This document shows positions 33,222 through 42,786 of a stretch of DNA of 64,000 bases, piece after piece. Positions within the stretch are counted from its first letter, which is position 1. The number at the start of each line of letters is the position of its first letter. The position numbers and the translations under genes were made by a program. The notes beneath the pieces are model-generated. The model was not told where the DNA came from. It saw nothing but the letters and a program-made list of their open reading frames with translations, and did no database searches. This DNA is from Comamonas testosteroni (GTDB lineage Bacteria > Pseudomonadota > Gammaproteobacteria > Burkholderiales > Burkholderiaceae_C). Where the stretch lies: positions 310,001 through 374,000 of the forward strand of contig NZ_AWOR01000068.1 of NCBI RefSeq assembly GCF_000761245.1, in the 5' to 3' direction.

Positions 33222-36200
33222 CTACTCGCGCTTCTGGTAACCGAGTCTGTACAGCAGCGGAAGCACCAGCAGCGTCAGCACCGTGGACGAAAGAATGCCG
33301 CCAATCACCACCGTGGCCAGCGGCCTTTGCACCTCTGCCCCCGTTCCCGTGGCAATCGCCATGGGCACAAAGCCCAGCGATGCCACCAGAGCCGTCATCA
33401 GCACGGGACGCAGACGCGTGAGCGCCCCTTCGGTGACGGCCTGTTCAACGCTCATGCCCTGCTCGCGCAGCGAACGGATATAGGCAATCATGACCAGGCC
33501 GTTGAGCACGGCCACGCCGCAGAGTGCGATAAAGCCGATGGCCGCCGAAATGGACAGCGGAATTCCGCGCAGCCACAGCGCCGCGATCCCGCCCGTCAAT
33601 GCAAACGGAATGCCGGTGAAGACGATGAGACCGTCGCGTACATTGCCGAACATGGCAAACAACAGCGTGAACACCAGCGCCAGTGCCACGGGCACCACGA
33701 TCATCAGGCGCTGGCGGGCCGACTCGAGGTTCTCGAAGGTTCCGCCCCAGCGTGTCCAGTAACCTGCAGGCAACGCAACGCCTTCGAGTTCCTGCTGAGC
33801 CTGCGCCACGAAGGAGCCGATATCGCGCCCGCGTACGTTGGCGCTGACAACGATGCGGCGCTTGCCGTCCTCGCGGCTGACCTGGTTGGGCCCCGGTGCC
33901 AACTCCACCGTCGCCACCGATGACAGCGGCACAAAGCCCAGACGCCCGTCGCCGCCGCGCGGCAGCGCAATCGGCAGGCGGCCTATGCTGTCCACATCGC
34001 TGCGCATCGCCTCTGGCAGGCGGACCTGGATGGCAAAACGTCGATCTCCCTCGAATACCGTGCCGGCTTCACGCCCGCCGAATGCCGTGCTGATGGCATC
34101 TTGCACATCGCCCATGTTCAGACCGTAACGCGAGGCTTTTTCGCGGTCGATCTGTACCGTGAGCATGGGCAGGCCCGTGGTCTGCTCGACCTTGACCTCG
34201 GAGGCACCAGGAATCTTTTGCAGCATGGCAGCCACGGCCTGTGCGGACTTTTCCAGCTGAGCCATGTCATCGCCGAAGATCTTGACGGCCACATCGCTGC
34301 GCACGCCCGAGATCAGCTCATTGAAGCGCAGCTGTATCGGCTGCGAGAACTCGTAGTTGCTGCCCGGAATCTTTTCTACAGTCTCTTGTACGGCAGCCAG
34401 CAGATCGTCACGCGAGCGTGCCGGATCGGGCCATTGCTCACGCGGTTTGAGCATGATGTAGCCGTCCGAAATATTAGGCGGCATGGGGTCGGAGGCGATC
34501 TCTGCCGTGCCGGTGCGCGCAAACACGCGCTCGATTTCAGGGAACTGCTTTTTGAGCTCGCTCTCGATCTGCATCTGCATCTGCACCGACTGCGTAAGGC
34601 TGGTGCCCGGTATGCGCAGCGCCTGAATCGCAAAGTCGCCTTCATTGAGATTGGGCGCAAACTCACTGCCCATGCGCGTGGCCAGCAACAGACTCAGGGC
34701 GACGATGACGCTGGCCGCCGTCAACACCACTGCTGGTGCATGCATGACCTTGTCCAGCACTGGCGCATAGGCACGGCGCGCCCACTCCATCAGACGGTTT
34801 TCCTTCTCGGCCACCTTGTCGCCCATGAACAGTGCGATCGCGGCAGGGATGAAGGTGATAGACAGCAGCATGGCCCCCAGCAGCGCGATCACCACCGTCA
34901 GCGCCATGGGGTGAAACATCTTTCCTTCCACACCGGTGAGCGCAAAAATGGGCAGATAGACCACCATGATGATGAGCTGACCGAACAACAACGGACGCCG
35001 AGCCTCCTTGGCTGCCGCAAACACTTCTTCGAAACGTTCGCTGCGGGTCAACGATCGGCCTGCTGCCGCCTGCGCATGGGCCAGACGGCGCACGCAGTTC
35101 TCCACGATCACCACCGCGCCGTCAATGATGATGCCGAAGTCCAGCGCCCCAAGGCTCATCAGATTTGCGCTGACGCGCATCTGCACCATGCCCGTGAAGG
35201 TGAACAGCATGGACAGCGGAATGATGAGCGCCGTGATTAGCGCTGCCCGCAGATTGCCCAGGAACAGGAACAGGATCGCCACGACCAGCGCCGCACCTTC
35301 GATCAGGTTCTTCTTGACCGTGGCAATGGCCTTGTCCACCAGATTGGTGCGGTCGTACACCGTCACGGCCTTCACGCCGGGCGGCAGACTTTTGTTGATC
35401 ACCTGCATGCGCTCATGCACCGCCTGCGCCACTGCGCGGCTGTTCTCGCCAATCAGCATGAACACCGTACCCAGCACCACTTCGCGACCGTTGTCCGTGG
35501 CTGCCCCCGTACGCAGCTCACGGCCCAGGCCCACATCGGCCAGATCGCGCACACGAATCGGCTGGCCTTGCGCCGAGCCCACGATGACTTCGCGAATATC
35601 GGCAATGCCCCCCACCTGCCCCGGTGCGCGGATCAGATACTGCTCACCCTGGCGTTCGATATAGCCGGCCCCCACATTGGCGTTGTTGCGCTCCAGCGCC
35701 GTGACGATATCGGCCAGCGTGAAACCATAGGCAGCCAGCTTTTGCGGCTGCGGTGCCACCAGATATTCCTTGGCGAAGCCGCCAATGGAGTTGATCTCGG
35801 TCACGCCCGCCACATTGCGCAACTGGGGCTTGATGACCCAGTCCTGGATCTCGCGCAGATCCATGGGCGTATAGGGCGTGCCGTCTGGCTTGGTGGTGCC
35901 GTCATCGGCCTCCACGGTCCACAGATAGATCTCGCCCAGCCCCGTGGAAATAGGCCCCAGCGCAGGCGCGACGCCGGCCGGCAGGGCGTCGCGCGCCTGC
36001 TGCATGCGCTCGTTAACCAACTGGCGCGCAAAGTAGATGTCCGTGCCGTCCTTGAACACCACGGTCACCTGGGACAGGCCGTAGCGCGACAGCGAACGGG
36101 TCTGCTCCAGGCCCGGCAGGCCGGCCATCACGGTCTCGATGGGGAAGGTGACGCGCTGCTCGGTCTCCAGCGGCGAATAGCCGGGCGCCGACGTATTGAT

Positions 36201-36344
36201 CTGCACCTGCACATTGGTGATGTCGGGCACGGCATCGATGGGCAGGCGCTGGTAGTTGTAGATACCCAGGCCCACCAGGGCAAGCGTGGCCAGCATGACC
36301 AGCCAGCGCTGGGCAATGGCAAAGCGGATGATGCGCTCAAACAT
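33222..36344 (-). CDS. czcA: Heavy-metal efflux RND pump, CzcA type
   Basis: A 1040-residue inner-membrane RND pump that drives metal cations from periplasm or cytoplasm outward using the proton gradient. The helix-4 motif reads DFGIIIDGAVVIVEN, the D-D-E arrangement of the HME1 (Co/Zn/Cd) group; copper/silver pumps of the CusA group have a different motif. The N-terminus ERIIRFAIAQRWLVML and the periplasmic GYSPLETEQRVTFPIE also fit CzcA. It is the last gene of czcCBA, 144 bases after czcB, with one repeat element in the gap. The metal cannot be fixed from the sequence. Confidence 0.92.
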   Translation of the reverse strand: MFERIIRFAIAQRWLVMLATLALVGLGIYNYQRLPIDAVPDITNVQVQINTSAPGYSPLETEQRVTFPIETVMAGLPGLEQTRSLSRYGLSQVTVVFKDGTDIYFARQLVNERMQQARDALPAGVAPALGPISTGLGEIYLWTVEADDGTTKPDGTPYTPMDLREIQDWVIKPQLRNVAGVTEINSIGGFAKEYLVAPQPQKLAAYGFTLADIVTALERNNANVGAGYIERQGEQYLIRAPGQVGGIADIREVIVGSAQGQPIRVRDLADVGLGRELRTGAATDNGREVVLGTVFMLIGENSRAVAQAVHERMQVINKSLPPGVKAVTVYDRTNLVDKAIATVKKNLIEGAALVVAILFLFLGNLRAALITALIIPLSMLFTFTGMVQMRVSANLMSLGALDFGIIIDGAVVIVENCVRRLAHAQAAAGRSLTRSERFEEVFAAAKEARRPLLFGQLIIMVVYLPIFALTGVEGKMFHPMALTVVIALLGAMLLSITFIPAAIALFMGDKVAEKENRLMEWARRAYAPVLDKVMHAPAVVLTAASVIVALSLLLATRMGSEFAPNLNEGDFAIQALRIPGTSLTQSVQMQMQIESELKKQFPEIERVFARTGTAEIASDPMPPNISDGYIMLKPREQWPDPARSRDDLLAAVQETVEKIPGSNYEFSQPIQLRFNELISGVRSDVAVKIFGDDMAQLEKSAQAVAAMLQKIPGASEVKVEQTTGLPMLTVQIDREKASRYGLNMGDVQDAISTAFGGREAGTVFEGDRRFAIQVRLPEAMRSDVDSIGRLPIALPRGGDGRLGFVPLSSVATVELAPGPNQVSREDGKRRIVVSANVRGRDIGSFVAQAQQELEGVALPAGYWTRWGGTFENLESARQRLMIVVPVALALVFTLLFAMFGNVRDGLIVFTGIPFALTGGIAALWLRGIPLSISAAIGFIALCGVAVLNGLVMIAYIRSLREQGMSVEQAVTEGALTRLRPVLMTALVASLGFVPMAIATGTGAEVQRPLATVVIGGILSSTVLTLLVLPLLYRLGYQKRE

Positions 36345-36392
36345 TCAAACTCCAAAACAGGATTCAGGGCCCGCGCTCATTTGCGACCTGAC

Positions 36393-36482
36393 AGAGGGAC
36401 ACCGAGCAAGGGCCGCCTCGCAGCGGGGCCGCCCAGGCGAGGGGGTCGTCCCTTGGGGGAAGGCGCGCCGCGCCTCAGGGGG
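36393..36482 (+). repeat. Dispersed 'GGGCCGCC' intergenic repeat, copy 1
   Basis: This copy between czcB and czcA has the family landmarks in order: AGAGGGACACC, GAGCAAGGGCCGCC, a GTCGTCCC block, GGGGGAAGGCGCGCC and a final CTCAGGGGG. It is in the same orientation as the copy at 60401-60511. Confidence 0.7.
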
Positions 36483-36488
36483 TTCCAT

Positions 36489-37817
36489 TTAATGCACATG
36501 CTCGGCCGTGGCCTTGCCCAGCTCGGACTTCAGCACGAAGGCCCCGTCCTTCACATAGCGCTGGCCTGTACTCAGGCCCTGCAGCACTTCGGTGTTCCGG
36601 CCATCGGTCTTGCCCAATTTCAGGGCCTGCGCCTTGAAGCCGCCGTCCACCGGCACAAACACCACGGGCTTGTCGCCGTCGATCTTCTGGATGGCCGCAC
36701 TGGCCACCGTCACCGCCGCCTTCTGGCCGGATGCCGTCAGTTCCACATTCACGAAGAGGCCCGGGCGCCAGATACCATCCGGGTTGTCCAGGGTGATGCG
36801 TGCCGGTGCCGTGCGGGTTTCCTGCCCGATCAAGGCGCCCACATAGGCCACCGTCCCCGTGGCTCTCGATTCAAAGGCCGTCGCATGCACAGTGGCCTGT
36901 TCGCCCACGCGCACAAAGGGCAGGTCGCCAGCGGCCACCTTCATTTCGGCCCAGACCGAACGCAGATCGGAGATGGTGAACACGGCCGTGCTGTCCTGCA
37001 CGGCCTCGCCCACGGAGAGATGCTTTTCCACCACCACCCCATCGAAGGGCGTGCGCAGCTCGAAGCGGTTCAGCGCCCCGGCAGAGCCTGAGCCAGCACC
37101 GATCGCAGCCAGCTTCTGCTGCGCATTGGCGGACGCGATCTCGGCCTCGCGCAGCACCTGCTGGGCCTGCAGATAATCCTGCTCGGCCGAGATCTTTTCC
37201 TGCCACAACTGCTTCTCGCGCTGATAGGTGGTGCGCGCCAGTGCGAGGCGCTTTTGCGCGGCCATCAGCTCGCTGCGCTGCTCGGATACCGCAGGGCTGG
37301 TCAGGGTGGCCAGCAACTGGCCCTTCTTTACCACCTGCCCCAGATTAGCCGCCACACTCTCCGCCACGCCCGCCACCCGCGGCACCACATGGGCCGTCCT
37401 GTCCTCGTTGAAACGAATCTCACCCGGCAACTGCAGCATGCTGGCTATCAACGCCGGGCCGGCCTCGGCCAGCGCCACGCCCGCAGCCCTGGCACGCTCG
37501 GCATCGAGTTTGAGCAGGCCTTCATCCTCATCATCGGCATGAGCGGATTCGGGCTTGACTGCGGTTTTTCCGGTGCTTGCTGCCTGTTCATGCCCAGGCT
37601 CGCTGCCATGGTCATGCCCCTCTTTTTCGTCATGCTCATGCCCACTCTTTTCTTCATGGGCATGACTCTTTTCTGCAGCTCCGTGGGCATGGCCTTCCGC
37701 GTTTGCAGCCGCTGGCTGCGTACCGTAGACAATGGCTGCAGCAGCGGCCGCACCCAGCGCCAGAATGATGGCGATGGCAATCGCCGTGCGGCGTGGCTTA
37801 GGGGATGTGGAATTCAT
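36489..37817 (-). CDS. czcB: Membrane fusion protein of metal efflux system
   Basis: A 442-residue periplasmic adaptor with one N-terminal helix (TAIAIAIILALGAAAAAAIV). Residues 42-78 are very rich in His, Asp and Glu (repeats of the HAHEE and GHDHG type), a likely metal-binding region. Then follow barrel-sandwich hybrid and coiled-coil segments (QRSELMAAQKRLALARTTYQ) and the RTPFDGVVVEKHLSVGEAV lipoyl-like half. It links the CzcA pump to the outer-membrane channel. It lies 15 bases after czcC. Confidence 0.9.
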   Translation of the reverse strand: MNSTSPKPRRTAIAIAIILALGAAAAAAIVYGTQPAAANAEGHAHGAAEKSHAHEEKSGHEHDEKEGHDHGSEPGHEQAASTGKTAVKPESAHADDEDEGLLKLDAERARAAGVALAEAGPALIASMLQLPGEIRFNEDRTAHVVPRVAGVAESVAANLGQVVKKGQLLATLTSPAVSEQRSELMAAQKRLALARTTYQREKQLWQEKISAEQDYLQAQQVLREAEIASANAQQKLAAIGAGSGSAGALNRFELRTPFDGVVVEKHLSVGEAVQDSTAVFTISDLRSVWAEMKVAAGDLPFVRVGEQATVHATAFESRATGTVAYVGALIGQETRTAPARITLDNPDGIWRPGLFVNVELTASGQKAAVTVASAAIQKIDGDKPVVFVPVDGGFKAQALKLGKTDGRNTEVLQGLSTGQRYVKDGAFVLKSELGKATAEHVH

Positions 37818-37832
37818 GATATGTGCTTGTTC

Positions 37833-39095
37833 TTACTCAAGACCGGGCACATCGCCCAGTTGGCGGGTGATGTCGGCAGCCGCCTGATGGGTTGCCACCA
37901 GCTGCTCCAGATAGAGGCTGCGCGCCTCGGCCAGCGTGCGCTGGGCGTCCAGCACTTCCAGGTAGCTGAACTTGCCCATGGCAAAGCCCTTGGCAGCAAC
38001 TTCGTAGGCGGACTGGGCCGCCGGCAGGACCTGCTGCGCCAGTTGCTCGGCCTGGGCCCGGCTGGTCTGCAGCTGCTCGCGTTGCTGCTGCAACTGTGCG
38101 TACATTTGCTGGCGCGTGGCCAACAGCTCGTCCTCGGCCTTGTCTGCCAGACGCAGCGCCTGCAGCTGATTGCCGCGGTTGCTGTCCAGAATCGGCAGCG
38201 GCACCGAGATACCCACCACCAGCTGATTGCGTCCCACTTCCTGCGCACGCTTCATGCCCAGACTCACGCTGGGGTCAGGCAGGCGCTTGGCACGCTCGAG
38301 CTCGGCTACGGACCTGGCTTGAAAAACGGCCTGCTGCGCGCGCAGCATCTGCGGTGAATGCTCCAGCTTTTCCAGCATCAAACTTTCATCGGGCAGCACC
38401 GGCAGTTGCGCCAGCTCCCCCACCGCGCTGCCAAATGCCGCAGGCTGCGCTCCCCACAGCGCCGCCAGCTGCTGACGTGCCACACGCAGACCGGAGCGCG
38501 CTTGCGCCAGCGCCAGCTCGGCACTGCTCTCGGCCACGCGAGCCTTGGTTTCCTCGAGCGGCGCCACCTTGCCTGCCAGCACACGCTTGGCCGCAGCATC
38601 TCGGGCACTGCTGGCAATCTCCAGCGTCTTCTGATGCAGCTGCACGCGTTGCTGGCCGGCCAGCACATTGGCAAATGCCGTGCGCACATCGGCACGCAGA
38701 GCGGCCTGCGCGGCTTGCAGCTCGGCCCTGACCAGTTCGCGGCCATGCTCGGCCGCCTTCATGCGGGCCTCGCGCTTGCCGCCGATCTCTATGGACTGGT
38801 TCCACTGCAGCGTCATGGAGCGGGTTTCGCGGCGCGTGTCTTCCTGCGAATAGGCCAGCTCGGGATTGGGTCTGGCGCGACTTTGGACCAATGCCCCCTC
38901 GCTGGCCGCCAGGGCCTGCGCTGCAGCTCGCAGACTGGGGTTGTGCTCCATGGCCAGCGTCAGTGCGGCCTGTAGGCTGATTGGCGCTGTTGCTGTTGCT
39001 GTTGCCGGCGCAGCTTGTTGCGCCCAGGCACAAGGCACGAAAAGGCCCAAACCGCTGCCCAGCAACGCAGCGGCCGCCTTGGTGATGAATGTCAT
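37833..39095 (-). CDS. czcC: Outer-membrane efflux channel of metal efflux system
   Basis: A 420-residue TolC-family protein with a signal peptide ending in CAWAQ, two repeated outer-membrane-efflux halves (ALTLAMEHNPSLRAAAQAL and the second starting ALVQ/APLEETKARVAESSAELALAQA) and long amphipathic helices. It completes the CzcCBA tripartite pump. The start at 39095 has GGAG upstream. It is the first gene of the operon and is divergent from the regulator gene over a 147-bp region with a regulatory palindrome. Confidence 0.9.
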   Translation of the reverse strand: MTFITKAAAALLGSGLGLFVPCAWAQQAAPATATATAPISLQAALTLAMEHNPSLRAAAQALAASEGALVQSRARPNPELAYSQEDTRRETRSMTLQWNQSIEIGGKREARMKAAEHGRELVRAELQAAQAALRADVRTAFANVLAGQQRVQLHQKTLEIASSARDAAAKRVLAGKVAPLEETKARVAESSAELALAQARSGLRVARQQLAALWGAQPAAFGSAVGELAQLPVLPDESLMLEKLEHSPQMLRAQQAVFQARSVAELERAKRLPDPSVSLGMKRAQEVGRNQLVVGISVPLPILDSNRGNQLQALRLADKAEDELLATRQQMYAQLQQQREQLQTSRAQAEQLAQQVLPAAQSAYEVAAKGFAMGKFSYLEVLDAQRTLAEARSLYLEQLVATHQAAADITRQLGDVPGLE

Positions 39096-39188
39096 GGTGA
39101 TGCTCCGCCGGCATGCCTGCCCTTCCATTGGCAGTCTTGTGCAAGCGGAGCAAATCTAGCCTCATAGCCCCCACAGGGTTCTGACCTC

Positions 39189-39210
39189 AAGATGACAAAT
39201 TTGTCATCTT
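39189..39210. promoter_or_regulatory. CopR/CusR/CzcR-type metal-response palindrome
   Basis: A perfect 22-bp dyad made of AAGATGACAAA and its complement. It matches the known CusR box of E. coli (AAAATGACAA-N2-TTGTCATTTT) except at the two outer base pairs on either side. It lies 33 bases before the response-regulator gene and 94 before czcC, so both can be controlled from it. Confidence 0.88.
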
Positions 39211-39242
39211 TGCAAACGACCGACTTGCTCGACAATCTGCGC

Positions 39243-39932
39243 ATGAAGCTTCTAGTCATCGAGGACGAAACCAAACTCGCCGAGTACCTGCAAAAAGGCC
39301 TGGGCGAGGAAGGCTTTGTGGTCGATGCCGCGCACAACGGCATTGACGGCCTGCATCTTGCCACCGAGCAGCCCTACGATCTCATCATTCTGGACGGAAT
39401 GCTGCCCGGCATAGACGGCCTGGCCGTGCTGGCGGCTCTGCGTCAGTCCCGCCAGACGCCAGTGCTCATGCTCACGGCCCGCGCCCAGGTGGAAGACCGC
39501 GTCAAAGGACTGCAGGCCGGCGCCGATGACTATCTGGTCAAGCCTTTTGCATTTTCAGAGCTGGTGGCCCGCATTCATGCACTGCTGCGCCGCGGCCTGC
39601 AGGCTCAGGCCACGCCCGAAGCCACGGTGCTGCGCATGGCCGATCTGGAGCTGGATCTGCTGCGTCACCGCGCCACGCGTGCGGGCCAGCGGCTGGACCT
39701 GACGGCCAAGGAATTCAATCTGCTGAGTCTGCTGTTGCGGCGCCAGGGCGAAGTGCTGTCACGCACCGAGCTGGCATCCCAGGTCTGGGACATGAACTTC
39801 GACAGCGAAACCAATGTCGTCGAGGTCGCCGTGCGCCGCCTGCGCCTCAAGCTCGACGCTCCGTTCGAGCTGCCCCTGCTGCACACGGTGCGCGGCATGG
39901 GCTATGTGCTGGAGCTTCGCGAGGATGGCTAG
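39243..39932 (+). CDS. czcR: Metal-responsive response regulator, CzcR/CusR type
   Basis: A 229-residue OmpR/PhoB-family regulator. The receiver domain has the acidic pocket IEDE and the phosphorylatable Asp in IILDGMLPG near residue 51, Thr in MLTARA and Lys in VKPFAF. The C-terminal winged helix ends with VRGMGYVLE. The start MKLLVIEDE at 39243 is the usual one for this family; an ATG at 39192 falls inside the operator. The partner kinase gene is on the same strand but 420 bases away, beyond an antisense gene that starts three bases after this stop codon. Confidence 0.92.
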   Translation: MKLLVIEDETKLAEYLQKGLGEEGFVVDAAHNGIDGLHLATEQPYDLIILDGMLPGIDGLAVLAALRQSRQTPVLMLTARAQVEDRVKGLQAGADDYLVKPFAFSELVARIHALLRRGLQAQATPEATVLRMADLELDLLRHRATRAGQRLDLTAKEFNLLSLLLRRQGEVLSRTELASQVWDMNFDSETNVVEVAVRRLRLKLDAPFELPLLHTVRGMGYVLELREDG

Positions 39933-39935
39933 AAC

Positions 39936-40277
39936 TTACCAGTCACGCTCGGTGATCAACTCTTCACGGTCGGCATCATAAAAACCGTAGGCATGGGCAA
40001 TCGCCAGAAAATCGCTGCCAATGCAACCCCGAGCCACTGTTTCAATCTCGCTACCCTGCTCATCAAATTCTTGCTGCAAGTCATTGAAGCGCTCCGTCGC
40101 CACCAGGGTCAGCGCATAAAGCTGCTCCAGACTGGCAGGCTTTTTCGCCTCAATCTGCTGGCACAGTTCCACCAGAATGTCTGCTCCTTTTTTTACCAGT
40201 GCGCCGGGGTAATACGCATCGTCATACATTTCTGCCAAAAAGCGGTAGCCCGCCATTTTTGAATTGCTCAAGCTCAC
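39936..40277 (-). CDS. DUF5713 family protein
   Basis: A 113-residue soluble protein: FLAEMYDDAYYPGALVKKGADIL, TLVATERFNDLQQEFDEQGSEIETVAR and a C-terminal YGFYDADREELI...RDW. This agrees with what I recall of the DUF5713 family, of unknown function. GTG at 40277 is taken as start because AGGAG lies seven bases upstream; the ATG at 40256 lacks a site. It is antisense to, and placed between, the response-regulator and sensor-kinase genes, converging on the regulator gene with a three-base gap. No link to metal resistance is known. Confidence 0.75.
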   Translation of the reverse strand: MSLSNSKMAGYRFLAEMYDDAYYPGALVKKGADILVELCQQIEAKKPASLEQLYALTLVATERFNDLQQEFDEQGSEIETVARGCIGSDFLAIAHAYGFYDADREELITERDW

Positions 40278-40351
40278 AAAATATCTCCTGAATACAAGGC
40301 CGTTGCAGCATAGCAGCGCTATGCGGCAGAACCTGATCCCAAGGAAAACCC

Positions 40352-41749
40352 ATGACCCCATCCATTCCCCATCTGGGCAAACGCCTGTCGCGTGCGCTGG
40401 CCCTGCAAACCATGCTGGGGCTGGGTCTGGTCTGCGTGGCCGTGTATTGGGGCAGTCTGCTCGCCTTGACACTGCGCCAGCAGGAAAGCCTGGAGCAGAA
40501 ACAGACCACAGTGACGCACTTGCTTCAGCAAGACCGGGATAGCCACTCCCCGGGCGCCATGCAGCACATGCTGTCCGACTTTCTCACCGGGCATGAGGAC
40601 ATGTCGATACGCGTCACGCAACAAAGCGGCCAGCTGTTCTTTGAAAAACTGAATCGCCCGCTGGACGACCGCCACAGCACAAGCCGCAGCTTTAGCGTGG
40701 AACTGCCTGCCAGCTCTGCCGAGCAAATGCCTCAAACCCTGCAGGTCCTGCTGCTGCTGGACCGCCGTCCCGACGATGCCCTGCTGCGCCAGCTGGCCTG
40801 GATTCTGGCTCTGGCAGCCGTGAGCAGCTCGCTGCTGGTCTCCCTCACCAGCGCCTGGCTGGTGCGGCGCGGGCTGGCGCCTCTGCATTCGCTGGTGGAG
40901 CAGACCCGGCAACTGGGCGCAAAGGATCTCACACACGACTGGCAGACCAGACTTGACGACAGCAACCAGCCCCAGGAGCTGCGTCCGCTGATTGCCCAGT
41001 TCAACGCGCTACTGGAGCGGCTGGCCGTGGCCTACCGCCAGATGGAGGCCTTCAACGCCGATGTGGCCCATGAGCTCAACACCCCGCTGACCACGCTCAT
41101 CAGCAGCTGCGAGCTGGCGCTGCGCAAGCCCCGCGATGCGGGCGAGCTGCGCGACATCCTGGCCTCCAACCTGGAGGATCTGCAGCGCATGGCCGGCATC
41201 GTGGCGGACATGCTTTTTCTCTCTCACGCCGATCGCGGCGAGAGCGCGCACCGCATTCAGGTGGCCAGCCTGGCCAGCCTCGCGGACGAAGTGGTGGAGT
41301 ACCACGAAGCCGCGCTGCAGGAGGCCGGTCTGCAGGTGCGGGTGCAGGGCGATGCTCAGGCCCAGGTCGATGCGCGATTGCTGCGCCGGGCGCTGTCCAA
41401 TCTGCTGGGCAATGCCACCCGCTATGCCACGCCGGGCAGCTGCATAGAGATACAGATCAGCATGCCGCAGGCCGGCCAGGTCACGCTGGCGGTGCACAAC
41501 CAGGGCCAGGCCATTGCGCCCGAGCACCTGCCCAGGCTGTTTGACCGTTTCTACCGCTCGGACGCAGCGCGCAGCCAGGCCGATCGCAACCACGGCCTGG
41601 GCCTGTCCATCGTGGCCGCCATTGCACGCATGCATGGCGGACAGGCGTTTGCGCACTCCGACCACCCCGTCACCAGCATCGGGCTGAGCCTGCCTGCAGG
41701 CCAGGACGCGCAAGCCCGGGCACCTGTTTCCGGAGGCAACCGGGCGTAA
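40352..41749 (+). CDS. czcS: Sensor histidine kinase of the metal two-component system
   Basis: A 465-residue membrane kinase: two helices (ALQTMLGLGLVCVAVYWGSLLA and LAWILALAAVSSSLLVSLTSAW) flank a periplasmic sensor of about 120 residues; a HAMP domain follows, then the H-box FNADVAHELNTPLTTLI with the phosphorylated His, the N-box RALSNLLGNATRYA, and a GLGLSIV G-box. The periplasmic part is lipid-side and carries few obvious metal ligands (HSP, H residues at several places). AAGGAAA precedes the ATG. It needs either its own promoter or read-through across the antisense DUF5713 gene. Confidence 0.87.
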   Translation: MTPSIPHLGKRLSRALALQTMLGLGLVCVAVYWGSLLALTLRQQESLEQKQTTVTHLLQQDRDSHSPGAMQHMLSDFLTGHEDMSIRVTQQSGQLFFEKLNRPLDDRHSTSRSFSVELPASSAEQMPQTLQVLLLLDRRPDDALLRQLAWILALAAVSSSLLVSLTSAWLVRRGLAPLHSLVEQTRQLGAKDLTHDWQTRLDDSNQPQELRPLIAQFNALLERLAVAYRQMEAFNADVAHELNTPLTTLISSCELALRKPRDAGELRDILASNLEDLQRMAGIVADMLFLSHADRGESAHRIQVASLASLADEVVEYHEAALQEAGLQVRVQGDAQAQVDARLLRRALSNLLGNATRYATPGSCIEIQISMPQAGQVTLAVHNQGQAIAPEHLPRLFDRFYRSDAARSQADRNHGLGLSIVAAIARMHGGQAFAHSDHPVTSIGLSLPAGQDAQARAPVSGGNRA

Positions 41750-41848
41750 ATGCCGGGGATGCCCACAAGCAGCACCGCGCGGGGATGACACGGAGCTGCG
41801 CGTCCAGGCCGCAAGATGGCCGGCCGTGTATCGCTGAAAGGAAACACC

Positions 41849-42253
41849 ATGCATTGCTTGAGACATGCGGCCTGCCTGGCCTTGGCCGCCAGTGCTGCTC
41901 TTGGCCTGCCCGCTCTGGCTCAGGGCCGGATTCCCGATATGCAGCAGGCCGGCGCCCTGCGCTACAGCTGTGGCGGCATCGGCGAGGACGAATCCACGCT
42001 CATGCGCGCCGCGATGAAGGACTACCCGCTGTCGCTGCTGTTTGCGCAAAAGGACGGTGCCTACCTGGCCAATGTGGCGGTCGAGGTCAGCTCCGGCAAG
42101 GACAGCAGCCGCTTCACGGCCAACGGCCCGGTCTGCCTGATCCAGCTGCCCGCCGGCAGCTACAAGATCACCGCCACCACCAGGGAAGGCAGCAGCCAGA
42201 CCCAGGCGGCAGAGATCGGCAAGGGGCCGCGCCAGCTGGACTTCCGCTACTAG
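41849..42253 (+). CDS. Small exported protein with beta-sandwich-type domain
   Basis: A 134-residue exported protein: signal peptide ending GLPALAQ, then a domain reading GAYLANVAVEVSS and LPAGSYKITATTREGSSQTQAAEI, which resembles a carboxypeptidase-regulatory or transthyretin-like beta-sandwich. The start at 41849 is supported by AAAGGAAA. It lies about 100 bases after the kinase gene on the same strand. The function is unknown. Confidence 0.7.
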   Translation: MHCLRHAACLALAASAALGLPALAQGRIPDMQQAGALRYSCGGIGEDESTLMRAAMKDYPLSLLFAQKDGAYLANVAVEVSSGKDSSRFTANGPVCLIQLPAGSYKITATTREGSSQTQAAEIGKGPRQLDFRY

Positions 42254-42353
42254 CGACAAGCCGCTGGCAGGCAGCGGCAATGTCCCGGGGCCGTTCAGGG
42301 GAGATGCGCGCTGTCGCGCTCCTCGGGGCCAGGCAATGAGGACAATAAGCGCC

Positions 42354-42785
42354 ATGTCCCAAGATCAAGACGCATCCACCTATCAGGCCCATCTGCAGGC
42401 CGGCAACGCGCTGGTGCAGCAGGCCCAGAAGATTGCCACGCAGGACTTCGAGCAGGCCCGCGCGTTCTGGCAGGCCGCCGGCAAGGAGTTCTATCTGGCG
42501 CACAAGGCCGATATGAGCGAGCCCGAAGCCGCCTTTCGCCTGGCACAGGCCTGGATGGCCGAGGCCCACGCCTTGCAAAAGGAAGAGAACAGGAGCGCGC
42601 TGGTCATGTGGGCCAACGCTGCTGCGCAATGCGAGCTGGCCTTTGACCTGGAGCCCGAGAACGGCCGCATCGCCATGACGGCCGCCAGCTGCCATCTGTT
42701 TGCCGGCCAGACCGATGCCGCCAAGGCCTGGCAGCTGATTGGCAAGCAGCTGCTGCCGCCCGAGCCTTCCGCGCCCGACGCCTGA
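42354..42785 (+). CDS. Hypothetical helical (TPR-like) protein
   Basis: A 143-residue soluble protein, predicted all-helical from its composition (QAQKIATQDFEQARAFWQAAGKEFYLAHKADMSEPEAAFRLAQAWMAEAHALQ) read here only in part. The spacing of small and bulky residues suggests two or three TPR-like helix pairs. The start at 42354 (MSQDQDAS) has GAGG about ten bases upstream; 42336 is an alternative. I do not recognise a family. Confidence 0.6.
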   Translation: MSQDQDASTYQAHLQAGNALVQQAQKIATQDFEQARAFWQAAGKEFYLAHKADMSEPEAAFRLAQAWMAEAHALQKEENRSALVMWANAAAQCELAFDLEPENGRIAMTAASCHLFAGQTDAAKAWQLIGKQLLPPEPSAPDA

Positions 42786-42786
42786 T

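Noticed and set aside
39192-39242. Earlier start of the response regulator
   Set aside because: The ATG at 39192 lies inside the metal-response palindrome and adds residues that are absent from the family.
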